A DNA stretch of 64,000 nt from Serendipita indica DSM 11827 (GCA_910890315.1 CAJVGD010000002.1:2046001-2110000), one strand, 5' to 3'; positions 34,052-46,100 are shown, numbered from the stretch's first letter. Notes: a model not told the origin generated them from the sequence alone. Translations and numbers: made by a program.

Positions 34052-37031
34052 ATGTCGTTCTTTGGGTTCGAGACGAGCGTCCCACGGGACGACAAAGATT
34101 CAAAGCAAGCATATGCCGAAGAAGATATCGCAGTCTACACCTGGGGAGATGCCTCCTACGACGCATTGGGCAGTGCCCTTGAAGAAACTGGCGACGACTT
34201 GAACGACGAGACGTTTGGAGGTGGACCAGTCGGTGAGAAACTTTTGGGTATACCAAACAGGACTCATCAAGTCCCTCAGGCAAAGACTTTGATTTCAGCG
34301 GCGCTACGAATGCCGCTCTGACAAACCAGCCAAATGTACAACCGTCTAAGCCATATCAATCTGATCTAGCGCCAAAAACGCAACAAAATACGTCTTGTGA
34401 GACCTTTTTTATGCTTAGATCTGGAGCTTGGCGTGTCTAACAGACGCATTTCAACTAGCAACCAACGATTTGTGGAAGAATGTGGATCCCAGTTCTGCTT
34501 TCTCTAAACAGGTACCGACCGAGCATATCACCAATCCGGTACATCAGACGAGCGCAGCCCAACGCACTGCACCCTCTGTTTTTGCCCAAATCAACCCGTC
34601 AGTAAATCCCCAAGCCGACTATAACATTACGAATCTGTCATCTGCCACTGCCGCCCTGAGTCTCGACGGACACAATGAGGCACGACCGCGCACAATGGCA
34701 GAGATAGAAGCCGAGATGCACGCTGCACTACGAGAGCAGCAACAGCAGCAATTGATCTCGCAACAGAGAGAAAGAGAGAGGATGCAGATCGAACAACAGC
34801 TCCTAATGCAACAGCAGCAGCGAATGATGGAAGAGGAGCAACTACGCATGGAAATGGAAAAGAGACGACTGTATGAGCAACAGGCCCTCCAAGATCCCTT
34901 GTGGGCAATTAGGCAGGCCATGATGCAAGAAAATGGCATGTCGGTTCAAGGGCCCTCTGACTTGCGGCCATCTCTGAGTGCAAACGTGTCGCCCATGACA
35001 CAAAATCGGCATCCAATGTCCCAGATACCTCATCAACCCCATCCTCCGCACAATCATGGTGCAGGAAACCAACAAGCTCTTGTCAACGAGCTCTTGCTTC
35101 ATCACCAAAGGCAACAAATGCTGGAGCAGCAAGGACACCCAAGACCTAACTACGATATCAGTATCGAGAGTCAAGATGCGATGGCCGCTGATGCTCGACG
35201 TCGAATGCAAGAAGCTGAAATGATGGAAGCCCGGCATCGGCGTCGGATGGCCAAGATTCAATCAATGGCAAGTGATCAACTTGTACAAGTACCATTCTCA
35301 TCTTTTCAAGGCTCGCTACAACGATATCATGACGCAGTCCGACAAAGATTTCATTACGCGCGTGCAAGTGGCTCAGTTGGTCACTTCTGATCCCTACGCG
35401 GACGATTTCTATGCACAAGTATACGCTTCTATCCGACAGCAAAGGATTGCCTCGGAAAATCAAGTGCTCAAGGGCGCGCCAAGACAAGGAGGTCAACGAG
35501 GACCACATCGAAGAGAAAATGCTATACAACGGATGCAAGCTCATGTGGAGCGGATTGTGAGCCATATGAAGAGCAGGGAACAGTCCAAGGAAGCTTCATG
35601 TTCGTCACAATTACTTCAAAACCCCAACCACTCACGTATCTATAGCACATAATCCTGGGTTGCAAATGTGCTAGGGAAAACATCAGGAAGGAGCTACAAG
35701 GCAGCTCCTCGACAGCTATTGCAAGTCGCCACAGCTTCTCCCGACTCGAAGGCACATCATCCAGTCAAGGAACATGACTCCGTGAAATCTCTAGATAGTC
35801 ATGTTCATCATGGAGACGTAGGCCTTCTACTCGCTGTTCGACTCTCATCGCTCACCTGTCATAGTTGCCTCCCCCATTTAGTCCCACGGAAGGCCTGATG
35901 ATTATTGAGCGTCTATTCAACAACATTCTCGAGATAGAGCAACTGAGGCGCAACAAACCATTGGCGGAAGACGAAGCCAGGATGTCGACGTGGAAGCAGA
36001 GTCTCGACGAGTTGCTTGACACCATCTGGCAGGGCCTCAGGGTCGTTGGGCCACTGTACGAAACGTCAGTCAACCACCATCATGTCTCAGAGTTTTCAAA
36101 CATAGTACAGGAACCCGCATCCATTTATTGCTCTCATCGCGCCCATGAAGGGTAAACGATTCATTGGGCGACTCGGTCGTGACTTGACCGACGAGCAAAA
36201 GTTAATGACCCTAGGTGTCATCGTGAATCGTATCGAGCAACTAGACGTCATTCGAGGGGCAGCCATCCTCGACTCTGTGGAGGATTCGCCAGCGCGACGG
36301 ATGTTTGAGAGGCAGGCCGGAGCATTTCAAGAAAACGTTATAAACCAAGGACTTCATCTATCTCCCTCCGCGAGAACCCTGAAGACGTATACCGCGCTGA
36401 TCGAGTTGATGATTGAGAATCTGTCCACTTTTTCCCGCGTCGTAATCACTCGTGTACGTTGTATATATGCGCCACCTCATTAGTTACTAATCCATGCAGC
36501 CCGGCCTCACCTTGCTCGAACACTTCTTTGCGGAAGCGTCCCTTCTCAAGCATGGTCTGCAAGGTCCAGAAGGAGAGCACATCGCCGCACCTGCGGAGGA
36601 CGTGGCGAAATGGTGGGTGTCTCTCACCAAATTCTGTTCAGCGCTGATCCAGGCAACCTAGGTCAAACCTGTATGACAGGGTCTTTGAACATCTCCTTCC
36701 TCTGTGGAACATCATGTTCCCGTCGACACGCATATTGGCGGCTTTTCCTCCCAATTCTCTTGAGGCGGTTCAAGTGAGCGTGGTGACAGATGGTTTTGAC
36801 CTACATGTGTGGCGTTTCCTCGCCGGCTTCGCACTGGAGGGCACGTTGGAACAACACTCCCGACTCGTGACTCAGTTACGCGCCAAGGTTATGGGGACAC
36901 TTCGAATGGCTCAAGCGCTAGAAGAGGGCAAGGCAAAGGCGCGCAAAATCCGCAACGTCGACCTTTTCCTCAACGCACTCGGCCTCAGCAGCACCCAAAT
37001 TCTAGAGGCTACTCCGCAGATTCCCATATAG
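34052..37031 (+). CDS. PAT1: PAT1, activator of mRNA decapping
   Basis: Pat1 links deadenylated mRNAs to decapping through Lsm1-7, Dhh1 and Dcp2 in P-bodies. The N-terminus MSFFGFETSVPRDD is the usual start in filamentous fungi. Next come an acidic region with DDLNDETFGGGPVGKDFDFS, a Gln-rich coiled stretch, and the conserved core KIQSM-ARYNDIMTQSDKDFI, QVAQLVTSDPYADDFYAQVY. The C-terminal alpha-alpha superhelix is present: IERLFNNILEIEQLRRNK, HPFIALIAPMKGKRFIGRL, LGVIVNRIEQLDVIRGA and the closing GLSSTQILEATPQIPI. The model uses one GC-AG intron at 35268-35310. Exon edges around 35,600-35,680 and 35,820-35,880 are approximate. It is head-to-head with the F-box-like gene across 215 bp. Confidence 0.95.
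35268..35310 (+). other. GC-AG intron in PAT1
   Basis: The donor is GCAAGT, the consensus for GC-type donors, and the acceptor is TTTTCAAG. The 43-nt intron joins ...KIQSM to ARYNDIMTQ, the conserved junction in Pat1. The GT two bases later would break the frame. Confidence 0.8.
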
Positions 37032-38074
37032 TCGTCATGCAATCTAAGAAACTCATGCCTTTCCAGTGTTTTCGTGCCGCTGCCACACGGCTCTCCGCTC
37101 CGCGTGCTTTTGCGTCTATCGGGTCCTGAGATCTAATTGAGACATGAGATGAGCGAATCGGGCCACGTCCAACCTCGTTGGTATCGGCTCGGGAAGAGAC
37201 AACCTCACTGCACAGTGCTGGCCCAATTGAGGCCGTCCTTCCAGATCTCAATCTGCCTATCGGGTGTACGTGTAATAAATGAATACCAACTCAATGTCCC
37301 TTGCGACTGAGTGTGCTGATTGGCCACAGCTAAACCGAACCGCAATTGTGGCTCACTCAGCCGCAGAAAAAAACTTGAAAAGATTTAGACCCAAGATGTA
37401 GCAGATATCAGACCAAACCTGCTTTCAACGGTGGGTGTTGGTGGTAGCAACAACCTTACTGTTTTCTGACACCCTCCCTTGGCACATTTACTTTAGTGTC
37501 TTGCCTGTCTTGCAACCCGCGGACATTCTGATCAATTCTCAATAATTCTAGGCTTTGAGTGTTACCTTCAGTTTGCCTCGCGCGTGTCTGTTGTTCGCTG
37601 CTCATCGACTTCCTGAAGGGCTCACACAGGCCCGTGTTCGCAACGCGCCCGTTCGGACTGTTCGCAGACCCGACGTATATAGCATATAATCGGCGGGTGA
37701 ACTAGGCCCCTGGCATCTCGCCCATCCTCCGGGTCTTTTGTATACGGCTGGAGACCGAGATCCTGTCATCTGGGTACGTGAATCAGTAGCATGAGTTGAT
37801 TGAGCCGCGTTAAACACTCCACTTTGACTTGCACAGCGTGTAGCCACCCCTTTCAGTGTTCCAAGTCCCGTCGTCATTTCTTGGTTTCCTCCGCCACAGA
37901 TGTTAATTGCGCCACATTCCCACTGGATTATAGACAAGATGGATTCCGTGCGTCCTTGCAAATAGACTCTGTTGACCGGTCGCTGAATATCCCGACCGGC
38001 GATATTAAAAGTTTGCCAAACTTGAGCGGTCTGGGGCCCGTCACAACAGCCAAAGTCGTCCACGCACATTCAAC
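37032..38074. other. Intergenic and upstream region of the GATA gene
   Basis: About 1 kb. A CCAAT-type word (ATTGG) lies near 37320. An imperfect inverted repeat surrounds it (CTGAGTG...CCACA against TGTGGCTCACTCAG, about 37305-37360). A run of CT- and GT-rich sequence follows to about 37,620. Several open frames exist on both strands but none shows a domain. A 30-codon ORF at 37037-37129 is discussed among the rejected items. Confidence 0.4.
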
Positions 38075-38896
38075 ATGGAGAGGAGAGACCTCTCTCGCGA
38101 AGACTGGGAGGAGGTACGTACCAGAGCGCCAATGGTTTCGACCCTTCTGCTCACCAACGGACCCAACCCAGATCGAGCAGCGCTTTTCAAATATTGCCCA
38201 GACGAGCACACGAATCTCAAACAGCAGGAACACGGGTGGTGCTGCAGCCACTGCAGATTCAGACTGCGAGGTTGAGGACTTGCAGGCCATCCTCGACGAC
38301 GCCCTCCGTGGAATGGATCGATTAGATCCACAACGAGCGAATGCAGCTGCCGAGCAAGCGGGACGCCTAGCTGAATCATCTGGATCAGACTCTCGGGCGG
38401 GGCCGTCGGCGCATACTACTTCTGGCTTGCCCCCCGCCGCCCAACAACAAGCTATTGACTCGAGAGCCAACACCGGACAGGTGAGCCGCGCGGTCGCGGT
38501 CAACGCCGGACGGATACTAAATTATCATCTGTTCAGAATCAACGTAATCCATCAGCTCAAGCGCAGCATCAACAGACTTGCGAATCTTGCGGCACAAATA
38601 CCACCCCGGAATGGAGACGCGGTCCCACCGGTACGTTTGCAATTCACGTCATATGTGGGCCGTCGCTGACGCTAAGATAGGCCCCAGGACGCTATGTAAT
38701 GCTTGTGGGCTCTATTATGCCAAATTGGTGAGGGGGCCGCACATCGAGGTGAAATGACTGACTTCAGGGACAGCAGCGACGCCGTGCCAGGGGTGAAGAG
38801 GATCCAGAAGACGACGAAAGCAATTCTGGTGGCGGAAGTGTTGGAGATGGATCATCAAACGCAGGAGGTGGTGATGGCATCACGATTACTGCATGA
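38075..38896 (+). CDS. Small GATA-type zinc finger transcription factor
   Basis: Five exons give about 215 residues. The zinc finger CESCGTNTTPEWRRGPTG joins across an intron to PRTLCNACGLYYAKL. This is the C-x2-C-x18-C-x2-C fungal form that binds GATA sites. N-terminal to it are MERRDLSREDWEE, a stretch with EDLQAILDDALRGMDRL that may form a helix, and an Ala/Ser/Gln-rich linker. After the finger comes a basic patch (GQQRRRARGEED) and a Ser/Gly-rich tail ending at 38896. No PAS domain is visible upstream, which argues against WC-2. A C-terminal basic open frame at about 39050-39170 could be a further exon but I could not join it. The short first exon makes the start somewhat uncertain. Confidence 0.82.
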
Positions 38897-39181
38897 TGCA
38901 GCCGGCTCGCATCTTGTTGGGGTCGTATATCCCTTCTGCCTGCTCCCGTTTAGTCTCCGTGCTGGACCTTATCGCGCTAACTTTACTTCTCGCGTGTCTG
39001 GTAAATGTGCTTGTCGTCTGGTTGTAGCCTACGTATTCGACCGAGTGCCATTATTTTTAGTACTATCAACTGGCTCGTGGCTTGCCAAGAAAATGATGTG
39101 CTACCCCAACGGCAGACGCGGCGACAGCCAGCGGCAGACCGACGTAGAGCGCGAGTTCAGAAAGCTTAGAGCTGCCCGGAG

Positions 39182-40134
39182 CTACCTACAGTCAGTGTAA
39201 AGGAGCAGACATTCGACTGCTTGGCAACTGACCTTCAATGCGAGTGCTAGGAGAACTCTCAATTTCCCTGAGTACCTATCGGAATAGACTTGAGGCCACC
39301 TCAGCATGGGGTAGTACGCACACACCTTTGCAATGTCTTTCTTCTCCCAGATACCCGTCGGGTGTGGAGCAAGATCATACATCTTATCGAACCCCTCCAT
39401 GGGACTTGGCTCTTCAAACTCGTTGGAGAATCTCTTGAGAACTGCAAGGGCAAGTTCGAAATCCTTGCATGCGGTAAAATTTGGTGATACGCACCCACTT
39501 GCGCGGTGGCCCAGTTCTTGATCGTTGGATGGTCCGTCCTTGTGCGTAGCCGTGCCGCGCATTCCTGAACCATGTCAATACCCCTCTGCGTGACAAAGAC
39601 AGACCATACTTCATATGGAGTATTCACTGCGGGATGCATCAGTCTTATTGGACAGTACCAGGAATGAAGATAAGCTCACTCGTAATAACCCAGGCTTCAA
39701 CGCGGCTGAACTGATCTGCTATATCAACCCATGTTTTCCGCTGCCTTGGCGAACGTCGTCAGCTTTTAAGGTCCGTTTTACGCGGCAACGCCACCATTGG
39801 CTGGCGCAAGGCGGCGTACTTTTGGTCGATGTTCGTCCGGTCAATGATGACAGAGAGACCTTCAGAAAGGGTCTGGAGAGTCAAACGCTCGACACGGCGC
39901 CGGTCCTGTTGCTGTCAACCGCCAGCCGAAAACCAGACTGAGACGGAGTTTTACCTTGAGCTCGTCCTGGTTGAGTCTTCGAAACTGAGGAAAGTGCGTC
40001 TCTAAAGCTTTGGCAAATGTTGACTTGCCAGAGCCTACGAGACCTACGAGAATTACGACGACAGGTTTCTGCGGGCCGTTGTAAACCTGATCCATGTCTA
40101 CGTCTACCTCGTTTTTGAGCTTATTATCGTCCAT
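39182..40134 (-). CDS. P-loop kinase of the polynucleotide-kinase-like type
   Basis: The ATG at 40134 begins MDDNKLKNEVDVDMDQVYNG. A Walker A motif follows (VVVILVGLVGSGKSTFAKAL), then HFPQFRRLNQDELK and, after an intron, DRRRVERLTLQTLSEGLSVI with IDRTN, the kinase aspartate-arginine motif. Next come RQRKTWVDIADQF, VNTPYEVW and RLRTRTDHPTI, then FELALAVLKRFSNEFEEPSP and EGFDKMYDL. This order fits fungal P-loop kinases related to the PNKP kinase domain, which phosphorylate nucleic-acid ends or small nucleotides; the substrate is unknown. No phosphatase domain is present. The last exon is not resolved and the end at 39182 is approximate. The start leaves 105 bp to POL1; an upstream in-frame ATG at 40266 would overlap POL1. 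Confidence 0.7.
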
Positions 40135-40239
40135 TTCGTACACTTGAGAGGCGGTATTCACGGTCAACAGCGACGACGAGGCCGTCTCCAACTCACGCTG
40201 GGGTCGGAGTTGGTAATTCGGAATAGCTTGGCCCCTGCG
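40135..40239. promoter_or_regulatory. 105-bp bidirectional promoter region, P-loop kinase / POL1
   Basis: It separates the divergent ATGs of the kinase-like gene and DNA polymerase alpha. I searched for an MluI-box (ACGCGT), common upstream of replication genes. None is inside this gap, although one ACGCGT lies just inside POL1 near 40397. Confidence 0.45.
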
Positions 40240-43200
40240 ATGAGTGGCCGCACAGCCCAAAGCCATCGCCTGGCAAACCTGAGGAATGCAAGACAAGGTC
40301 AAAGTCGCGCAAAACAGTGGAAGGTGAATTTTTAGTCGCGTTTCCGCGTTGATCGACGCGTCGCGCTCACCGCCTATTCTCCTCAGCCCAAAGGAGACGC
40401 GTCAATCTACGACGAAGTCTCTGAAAGGGACTACGAGGCCATAGTTCGCGGTCGTTTGGACCAGGATGATTTTGTAGAGGACGATGGCGTCGACGGGTAC
40501 ATCGACCACGGCATGGACGACTTTGAGGGTGATATGGCAGACTCTGAGGACGAGCGAGAGATTAAGAGTGCGTACATTTTCATCTATCACTCACATCTCC
40601 CGGCTCATGTCATGACCAGAACGCCAGAAAGCGGCCGCGAAAGCTACCAAGGCAAAGCCCAAGCCACCGCCCCCCGAACCAGCACCCATGTCGGCCTATC
40701 GTACCGTCAAGTCAGAAGCCGTCGATAGCGAGTTTCTTGAAAACCTCCTACAGGGTATGGTCGCCGAGCCGGCAAAGCCCAACCCGCGCAAGCGAAAGGG
40801 ATCGCCATCCAGACGCGAAACGGATTATACATCGTATAGAGACAACCAAGGCGCCTCATCGGATGGGCCAGATGATTTCCCAGAACCCAAGTTTTCTCGC
40901 AGACGTGAAGCATTATCGAGCGACGATGAAGCGTTCATTACGCCCATAAAGCGCTTCAAGAGTGAAAACGGGACAGGAATTAATATTCATCAGACGACTT
41001 CACAAGTGGACCAACTGCGTATGGATGATCCATACGACGAAATGGAGAACGATTATGCGCCTATCGATCTAGACGACATCGACGGCCACCCAGTGAAAAA
41101 GGAAGAGAGTCCCATCGCGTTGTCCAAGCTCTCGGGCAACGGTGCTCACCCTTCGGCAGTCAAGAATGAATCTGCCAAGGTTCAGACAGGCCCACCATCC
41201 TGGTTAGCCGTACATGCGTCTCTCCCAGTGGCCATCGCGGATACTGTCGGTGGAGGCTCTTCAAACTTGGCTTCCACTCGAGTTCAAGCCACAGAAGAGG
41301 ACGGTTCCTTGCGGATGTTTTGGCTGGACTATCTGGAAGTGGATGCCAAGGTCTATCTCGTTGGAAAGGTCCTCGACAAGTCCACCAACAGATATGTGAG
41401 TGCTTGCGTGGCCATTGAAAACATCGAACGAAATCTTTTTGTTCTACCGAGAGAACGACGTATGGAAGGCGACTACGAGACGGACATTCAGCCAGAAAAA
41501 AGAGATGTTCAAGCCGACTTTACCGAAGCACGACAAAAGTTTGACATTAAGCGTTGTGCTATGAAATGGGTGAAGCGCAAATATGCCTTTGGCGAGCCCG
41601 GCGTTCCCACTCAGGAGACGCTGTGGATGAAAGTTGTCTATCCTTTCTCGGGTTCGTTCTTTACCTTGCAAGATATATGTCTGACTGCTCGTAGAACCCG
41701 CGATGCCTAGCAATCTCACCAGTCCAAATATTGCCCGAATATTTGGTACGAATACGAGTGCATTTGAGCTCTTTGTCATCAAGCGCAAAATTATGGGCCC
41801 TTGTTGGCTTCAAATTAAGAATGCAGAGATTGCGAACAAAGGAGTACGCATTGTCACTGCAATCGAACTTGTTATGACGAATGATAGGCGTCTTGGTGTA
41901 AATTGGAAGCGACTGTTTCCGATCCCAAGGATGTCAATCCCCTCACCGATAATTCGGTCAAGGGCATGCCACCTCTAACAATCATGAGCCTCACTCTTCG
42001 TACGGTTGTCAATCACAAGGAGAACAAGCGCGAAATCGTGTCGATTGCCTCGCGAGTCTGGGAAGAAAGTGCGTCGAAGGAGCCGTGGAAAACTTTATTG
42101 ACACGCCGTATCAGACCATATTGAATCTACAACACCTCTAGATAAACAACCTAGTACAGCCGTTACCTTCATTCGACCTCTCGAAAAGTATCCTAAGGGC
42201 TTTGAATCGGTTGCAGCACAGTCGAGACAATCCAAAATGCATGCCATGGCGAATGAGCGTGCGTTGCTGAACAACTTCTTGGGTCCGTTCAGAATCACAC
42301 AACCGCTATCATTCTGATCGATGATTAGCACTCGTCCAACGCTACGATCCAGACGTGATCGTCGGGCACGACTTCCTGGGGGTGTCACTGGATATACTTC
42401 TTCATCGCATGAAGGAGCTGAAGGCTGAACATTGGTCAAGAATATCTCGATTCAAGCGGAAAGGCTGGCCGTCGATAGGGAAGCAGGGTACAAACCTGCG
42501 GTTCCTCAACGGACGACTACTTTGTGATCTCGCCAGTGATGGTGCAAAGGTCAGTTTCTCCGTTAACTGACAAGCTTTCAATCTCACCAGCTATAGGGGA
42601 TGATTGCATCTACAACCTGGTCTTTGACGGAGATGGTTGCGTCGCAGCTCAAGATACAGCGGCAAGACATCGACCCGGACGACACAGCCTTGTTCTTCGA
42701 TGCGGAGACGTCGACTGCCCAAAGGTTATTAGAATTCGTACAACACTGCGAACTCGATGCGTTCCTTCAGATGGCCATCACCTGGAATGTCAAACTTCTT
42801 CCATTGACAAGACAGTTGACCAATATTGCCGGCAACTCTTGGTTAGTGTCCCCTGCGAGTTTGAGACGGTTTGGCTGACTGTGAAACAGGAATAAGACGT
42901 TGAACGGTGGTCGTGCTGAGCGCAATGAATATATTTTGCTCCACGAGTTTCACTCCCTAAAGTATATTTGTCCTGACAAGACATGGGGCAAAAAGGCGGC
43001 GGCTGCTGCAAAGGTGGAAGCCGAAGAAGGCGACGGTGCTGCGACAAACACCAAGAGTAAGCGGGACAAGTACAAGGGTGGTCTTGTATTCGAGCCAAAG
43101 CGTGGACTCTGGGACAAGATCATTCTAGTCATGGACTTCAACTCGCTCTACCCGAGCATTATTCAAGAATATAACATTGACTTTACAACAGTCGAGACTG

Positions 43201-45339
43201 GGCAGATTGAGGTTAGTAACATGTTCTCCTATACAGATCGTGCTTACACCCCCTTAGGAGTCGGAAGACCAAATTCCTCCAGTTCCGGATCCGTCTCTGG
43301 CCCAAGGAGTTCTTCCACGGCTCATTGCAGATCTAGTCAAACGCCGAAAGGCTGTCAAAGGATACATGAAGAGTCCAGGATCAACAGAGGCGGAGCGCAA
43401 ACAGGTAATTGATTTCGCTTTGGCATCTCCCAGCTTCTAACCCCAATCACAGTGGGACATTAAGCAGCAAGCCTTGAAGCTGACGGCGAACAGCATGTAT
43501 GGCTGCCTTGGCTTCGAGTATTCACGTTTCTACGCCAAGCCATTGGCAGCTCTCACAACGTTCAAGGGAAGAGAGATTCTAACGAATACCAAGCAATTGG
43601 CAGAATCTATGGGACTCGATGTAAGTCACTTGGGTCTCGTGTTTGCACTGCTCATCCCGATCCAAGGTCGTGTATGGTGACACGGATTCGGTCTTTGTCA
43701 ACTCTGGACATCTGGATCAAACCGAGGCGTTGAAGATTGCTCATCAATTCAAGAAAGCTGTAAACGACCGATATCGTCTACTTGAGATCGACGTCGATGG
43801 GGTCTTTCAACGTCTTCTGTTGTTACAGAAGAAGAAGTATGCAGCAATCAAGGTCGAAAACAACGTTCCGACTATGGAAGTCAAAGGGCTCGACATGAAG
43901 CGTCGCGAGTATTCCGCTCTCTCCAAGAATACCTCAAGGTATGGATGAAAACACCGTATTACACAGCTCTAATGTTTCTCAGAGATGTGTTGGGATTCAT
44001 TCTGTCGGGCGAAGAGACAGAGGTGGTTGTTGAAAAGATTCACGACTATCTCACGGCGATTGGACAGAACGTGCGCAATGGGTCTGTGCAGCTGGACGAC
44101 TATACAATCTTCAAGGTGCTTTCTCATGTTGATCGCTCGAAACGTTGATAACATGTCAACAGCGGCTAGGAAAGAACCCTGAGGACTACCCCGACGCCAA
44201 AACACAACCACACGTCCAGGTTGCGCTAAGGATGAAGGCGAAGGGTCAAAGCGCAAAAGCAGGGGATGTCATACCGTATATCTTCTGTTTGGCCGACGAT
44301 GGGACCAGTAGCAAGACAGCACAGGCTGATCGGGCCTTCCACCCGGATGACATTCGACGGAGCGGCGGTCAACTCAAGATTGGTGAGTTTCTGTGCGCTA
44401 TCATAGCCAATATCTGAACAACTCTACAGACTTTGAACATTATCTAAGCCAACAAATCTTACCGCCCATCGAACGATTGTGCGATCCAATCGAAGGCACG
44501 GATCGTTCTCGTCTGGCGGAGTGTCTTGGGCTTGATCCATCTCGTTATCACGCTCACTCGACTGGTGGTGGCGGCGAAGACCGTGCATTCGAAGCATTGG
44601 ACTCACAAAAGTCAGACGCTCAGCGATTCAAAAGCTGCGATCCATTTATCGTCACTTGCCGAAAATGCAAATCTGCACGAGCGTGGCACCCTCCAAGCAG
44701 TGAGGACGTGAGTACATGAACACCTAGGCTCGCTTTTGGATTTACTCTGTTTCCTAGAATGAGCTCGTCACAGGGAGCGGAGTCGTGTGCGCAACTGCTA
44801 GCTGTGCGGCGCCAATAACCGCTGCGTCACTGCAAACGCAACTCGAGGTGCAGATTCGGGCACACATTGGTCGTTACTATGATGGTTGGATGGTGTGTGA
44901 CGACGAAGTCTGCGGTAATCGAACTCGGATGATGCGAGTCTACGGCAAACGGTGTCTTCGCGAGGGATGTCGGGGAGCTATGAACCCAGAGGTGAGTCTA
45001 CAGTGTTGAATCGTGAATGGATATTAATTCTGTGACAGTATAATGACAGTCAACTATACACCCAACTGTTATTCTACTCTTCGTTGTTCGATAGTCAAAA
45101 ACTCCTGAACAGTTCAAAGGGTTCTTCGCGACAAGGTAGGCGATAGTATTGCCAGATGATGCTCGCTCACCCTCGCGTTTCCAGAGCACATCACCGCCCT
45201 TGTAGGTCAAAATGCTGATACACTGTTGGTCCTTGCAGAGGTCGTCGAGCGACATCTAGACGAGTGCGGAAGGCGGTGGGTTGACCTGAAGGACTTGTTT
45301 GGATTCATGTCGATCAAGGGCCGAGGTAGTAGGCGGTAG
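40240..45339 (+). CDS. POL1: DNA polymerase alpha catalytic subunit
   Basis: This is the B-family polymerase of the primase complex that starts every Okazaki fragment. The first exon ([20 protein letters not shown]) joins to [20 protein letters not shown] and [20 protein letters not shown], the pol-alpha N-terminus. Then come the exonuclease-like domain ([17 protein letters not shown]), which lacks the full proofreading set as expected for alpha, and the three polymerase motifs: DFNSLYPSI (43134-43160), [19 protein letters not shown] (from 43477) and YGDTDS (43673-43690). The C-terminus has both zinc modules, CRKC with CATASC and CDDEVC with CLREGC, and ends [15 protein letters not shown]. 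About 1,450 residues, normal for the family. Roughly 15 short introns. Confidence 0.97.
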
Positions 45340-45395
45340 TAGCCACTTCTTGCCATTTCTGTACAACACGTCGATCTCTCTAATGTATTCGCTGA

Positions 45396-46100
45396 CTACT
45401 TGACAGTGGTGAAGCGTTTCTGGTGGTAAACAAGGGGAAGTCTGCGTGAAGGTTCTCCCTCGTCATCATGCTTCTCCATGCGTACAACGCGTGCAAGAAA
45501 GAGTTCTGATGTATATCTTTCATTGTCGCCTGGTTTCGCCTCTTGAAGAGTGAGAGGGTCATCTCGATTCTCCGACGATGTCGAAAAGTCCAATGGCAAG
45601 GAACGCACGACACTACAGGAGATGCTTCCAAGACTACCTCCCAGATAGGGCACGCCTTCCTTGGTCAAGCGAATAGGCTGGTCAGCCATGGGTAATGACC
45701 AAAAGGGATTCGGGAATAGGTCTGGCCGGGAGAATTGGAGTGCAGCAGTAGCTTGCTGGGAAGAAAGGAGGTTAATGACGAGATGAGGGTGCGTCATTTC
45801 TGAATCGTCGTGTCGGCGTATGGCGTCGGCGAGCCGCGAAGGAAGTCGGAGGGAAAAGGAGACTAGAGGATGAGGATGTAGTGCTATGCTAGCAAAGGAG
45901 GATACGGTTGCTCCATGGAAAGGATGGTCGGGGAAAAGCTGCGTCGGCATTCGCGTTGTCACAATCGCGACCATTTGCGCTGCATTAACCATAAGATGTC
46001 GCAAATCTTCTTGTATTGTCGAGGTTGTGTGGCCTCGTGTCATTCCGCAACCTCGAACCAAGCTTTTTGAGAGTCGAAATCCACGGCGGTGGGCGTTCAT
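45396..46100 (-). CDS. Flavin reductase-like FMN-binding protein, probably mitochondrial
   Basis: An intronless frame of 234 residues. The N-terminus (MNAHRRGFRLSKSLVRG) is basic and Ser-rich, like a mitochondrial presequence. The split-barrel core follows: RHLMVNAAQMVAIVTTRM, then GATVSSFASIALHPHPLVSF, SLRLPSRLADAI, LVINLLSSQQATAALQFSRP and VPYLGGSLGSISCSVV. These are the standard segments of the flavin reductase-like (DIM6/NTAB) family, which binds FMN and reduces flavin with NAD(P)H. The partner enzyme is not known. It is convergent with POL1, with only 56 bp between the stops. Confidence 0.85.
   Translation of the reverse strand: MNAHRRGFRLSKSLVRGCGMTRGHTTSTIQEDLRHLMVNAAQMVAIVTTRMPTQLFPDHPFHGATVSSFASIALHPHPLVSFSLRLPSRLADAIRRHDDSEMTHPHLVINLLSSQQATAALQFSRPDLFPNPFWSLPMADQPIRLTKEGVPYLGGSLGSISCSVVRSLPLDFSTSSENRDDPLTLQEAKPGDNERYTSELFLARVVRMEKHDDEGEPSRRLPLVYHQKRFTTVK

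Noticed and set aside
37037-37129. 30-codon ORF directly after PAT1 that resembles a mitochondrial presequence (FRAAATRLSAPRAFASIG)
   Set aside because: It lies where the PAT1 3' UTR should be, has no downstream exon that I could join and is too short to separate from chance.
38930-39190. Basic open frame (QENDVLPQRQTRRQPAADRR) as a last exon of the GATA gene
   Set aside because: No in-frame splice from the preceding exon was found, and the GATA model already ends in a plausible stop at 38896.
40135-40266. Upstream ATG at 40266 as start of the P-loop kinase
   Set aside because: It would overlap the first exon of POL1, and the added residues show no conservation pattern. The ATG at 40134 is simpler.
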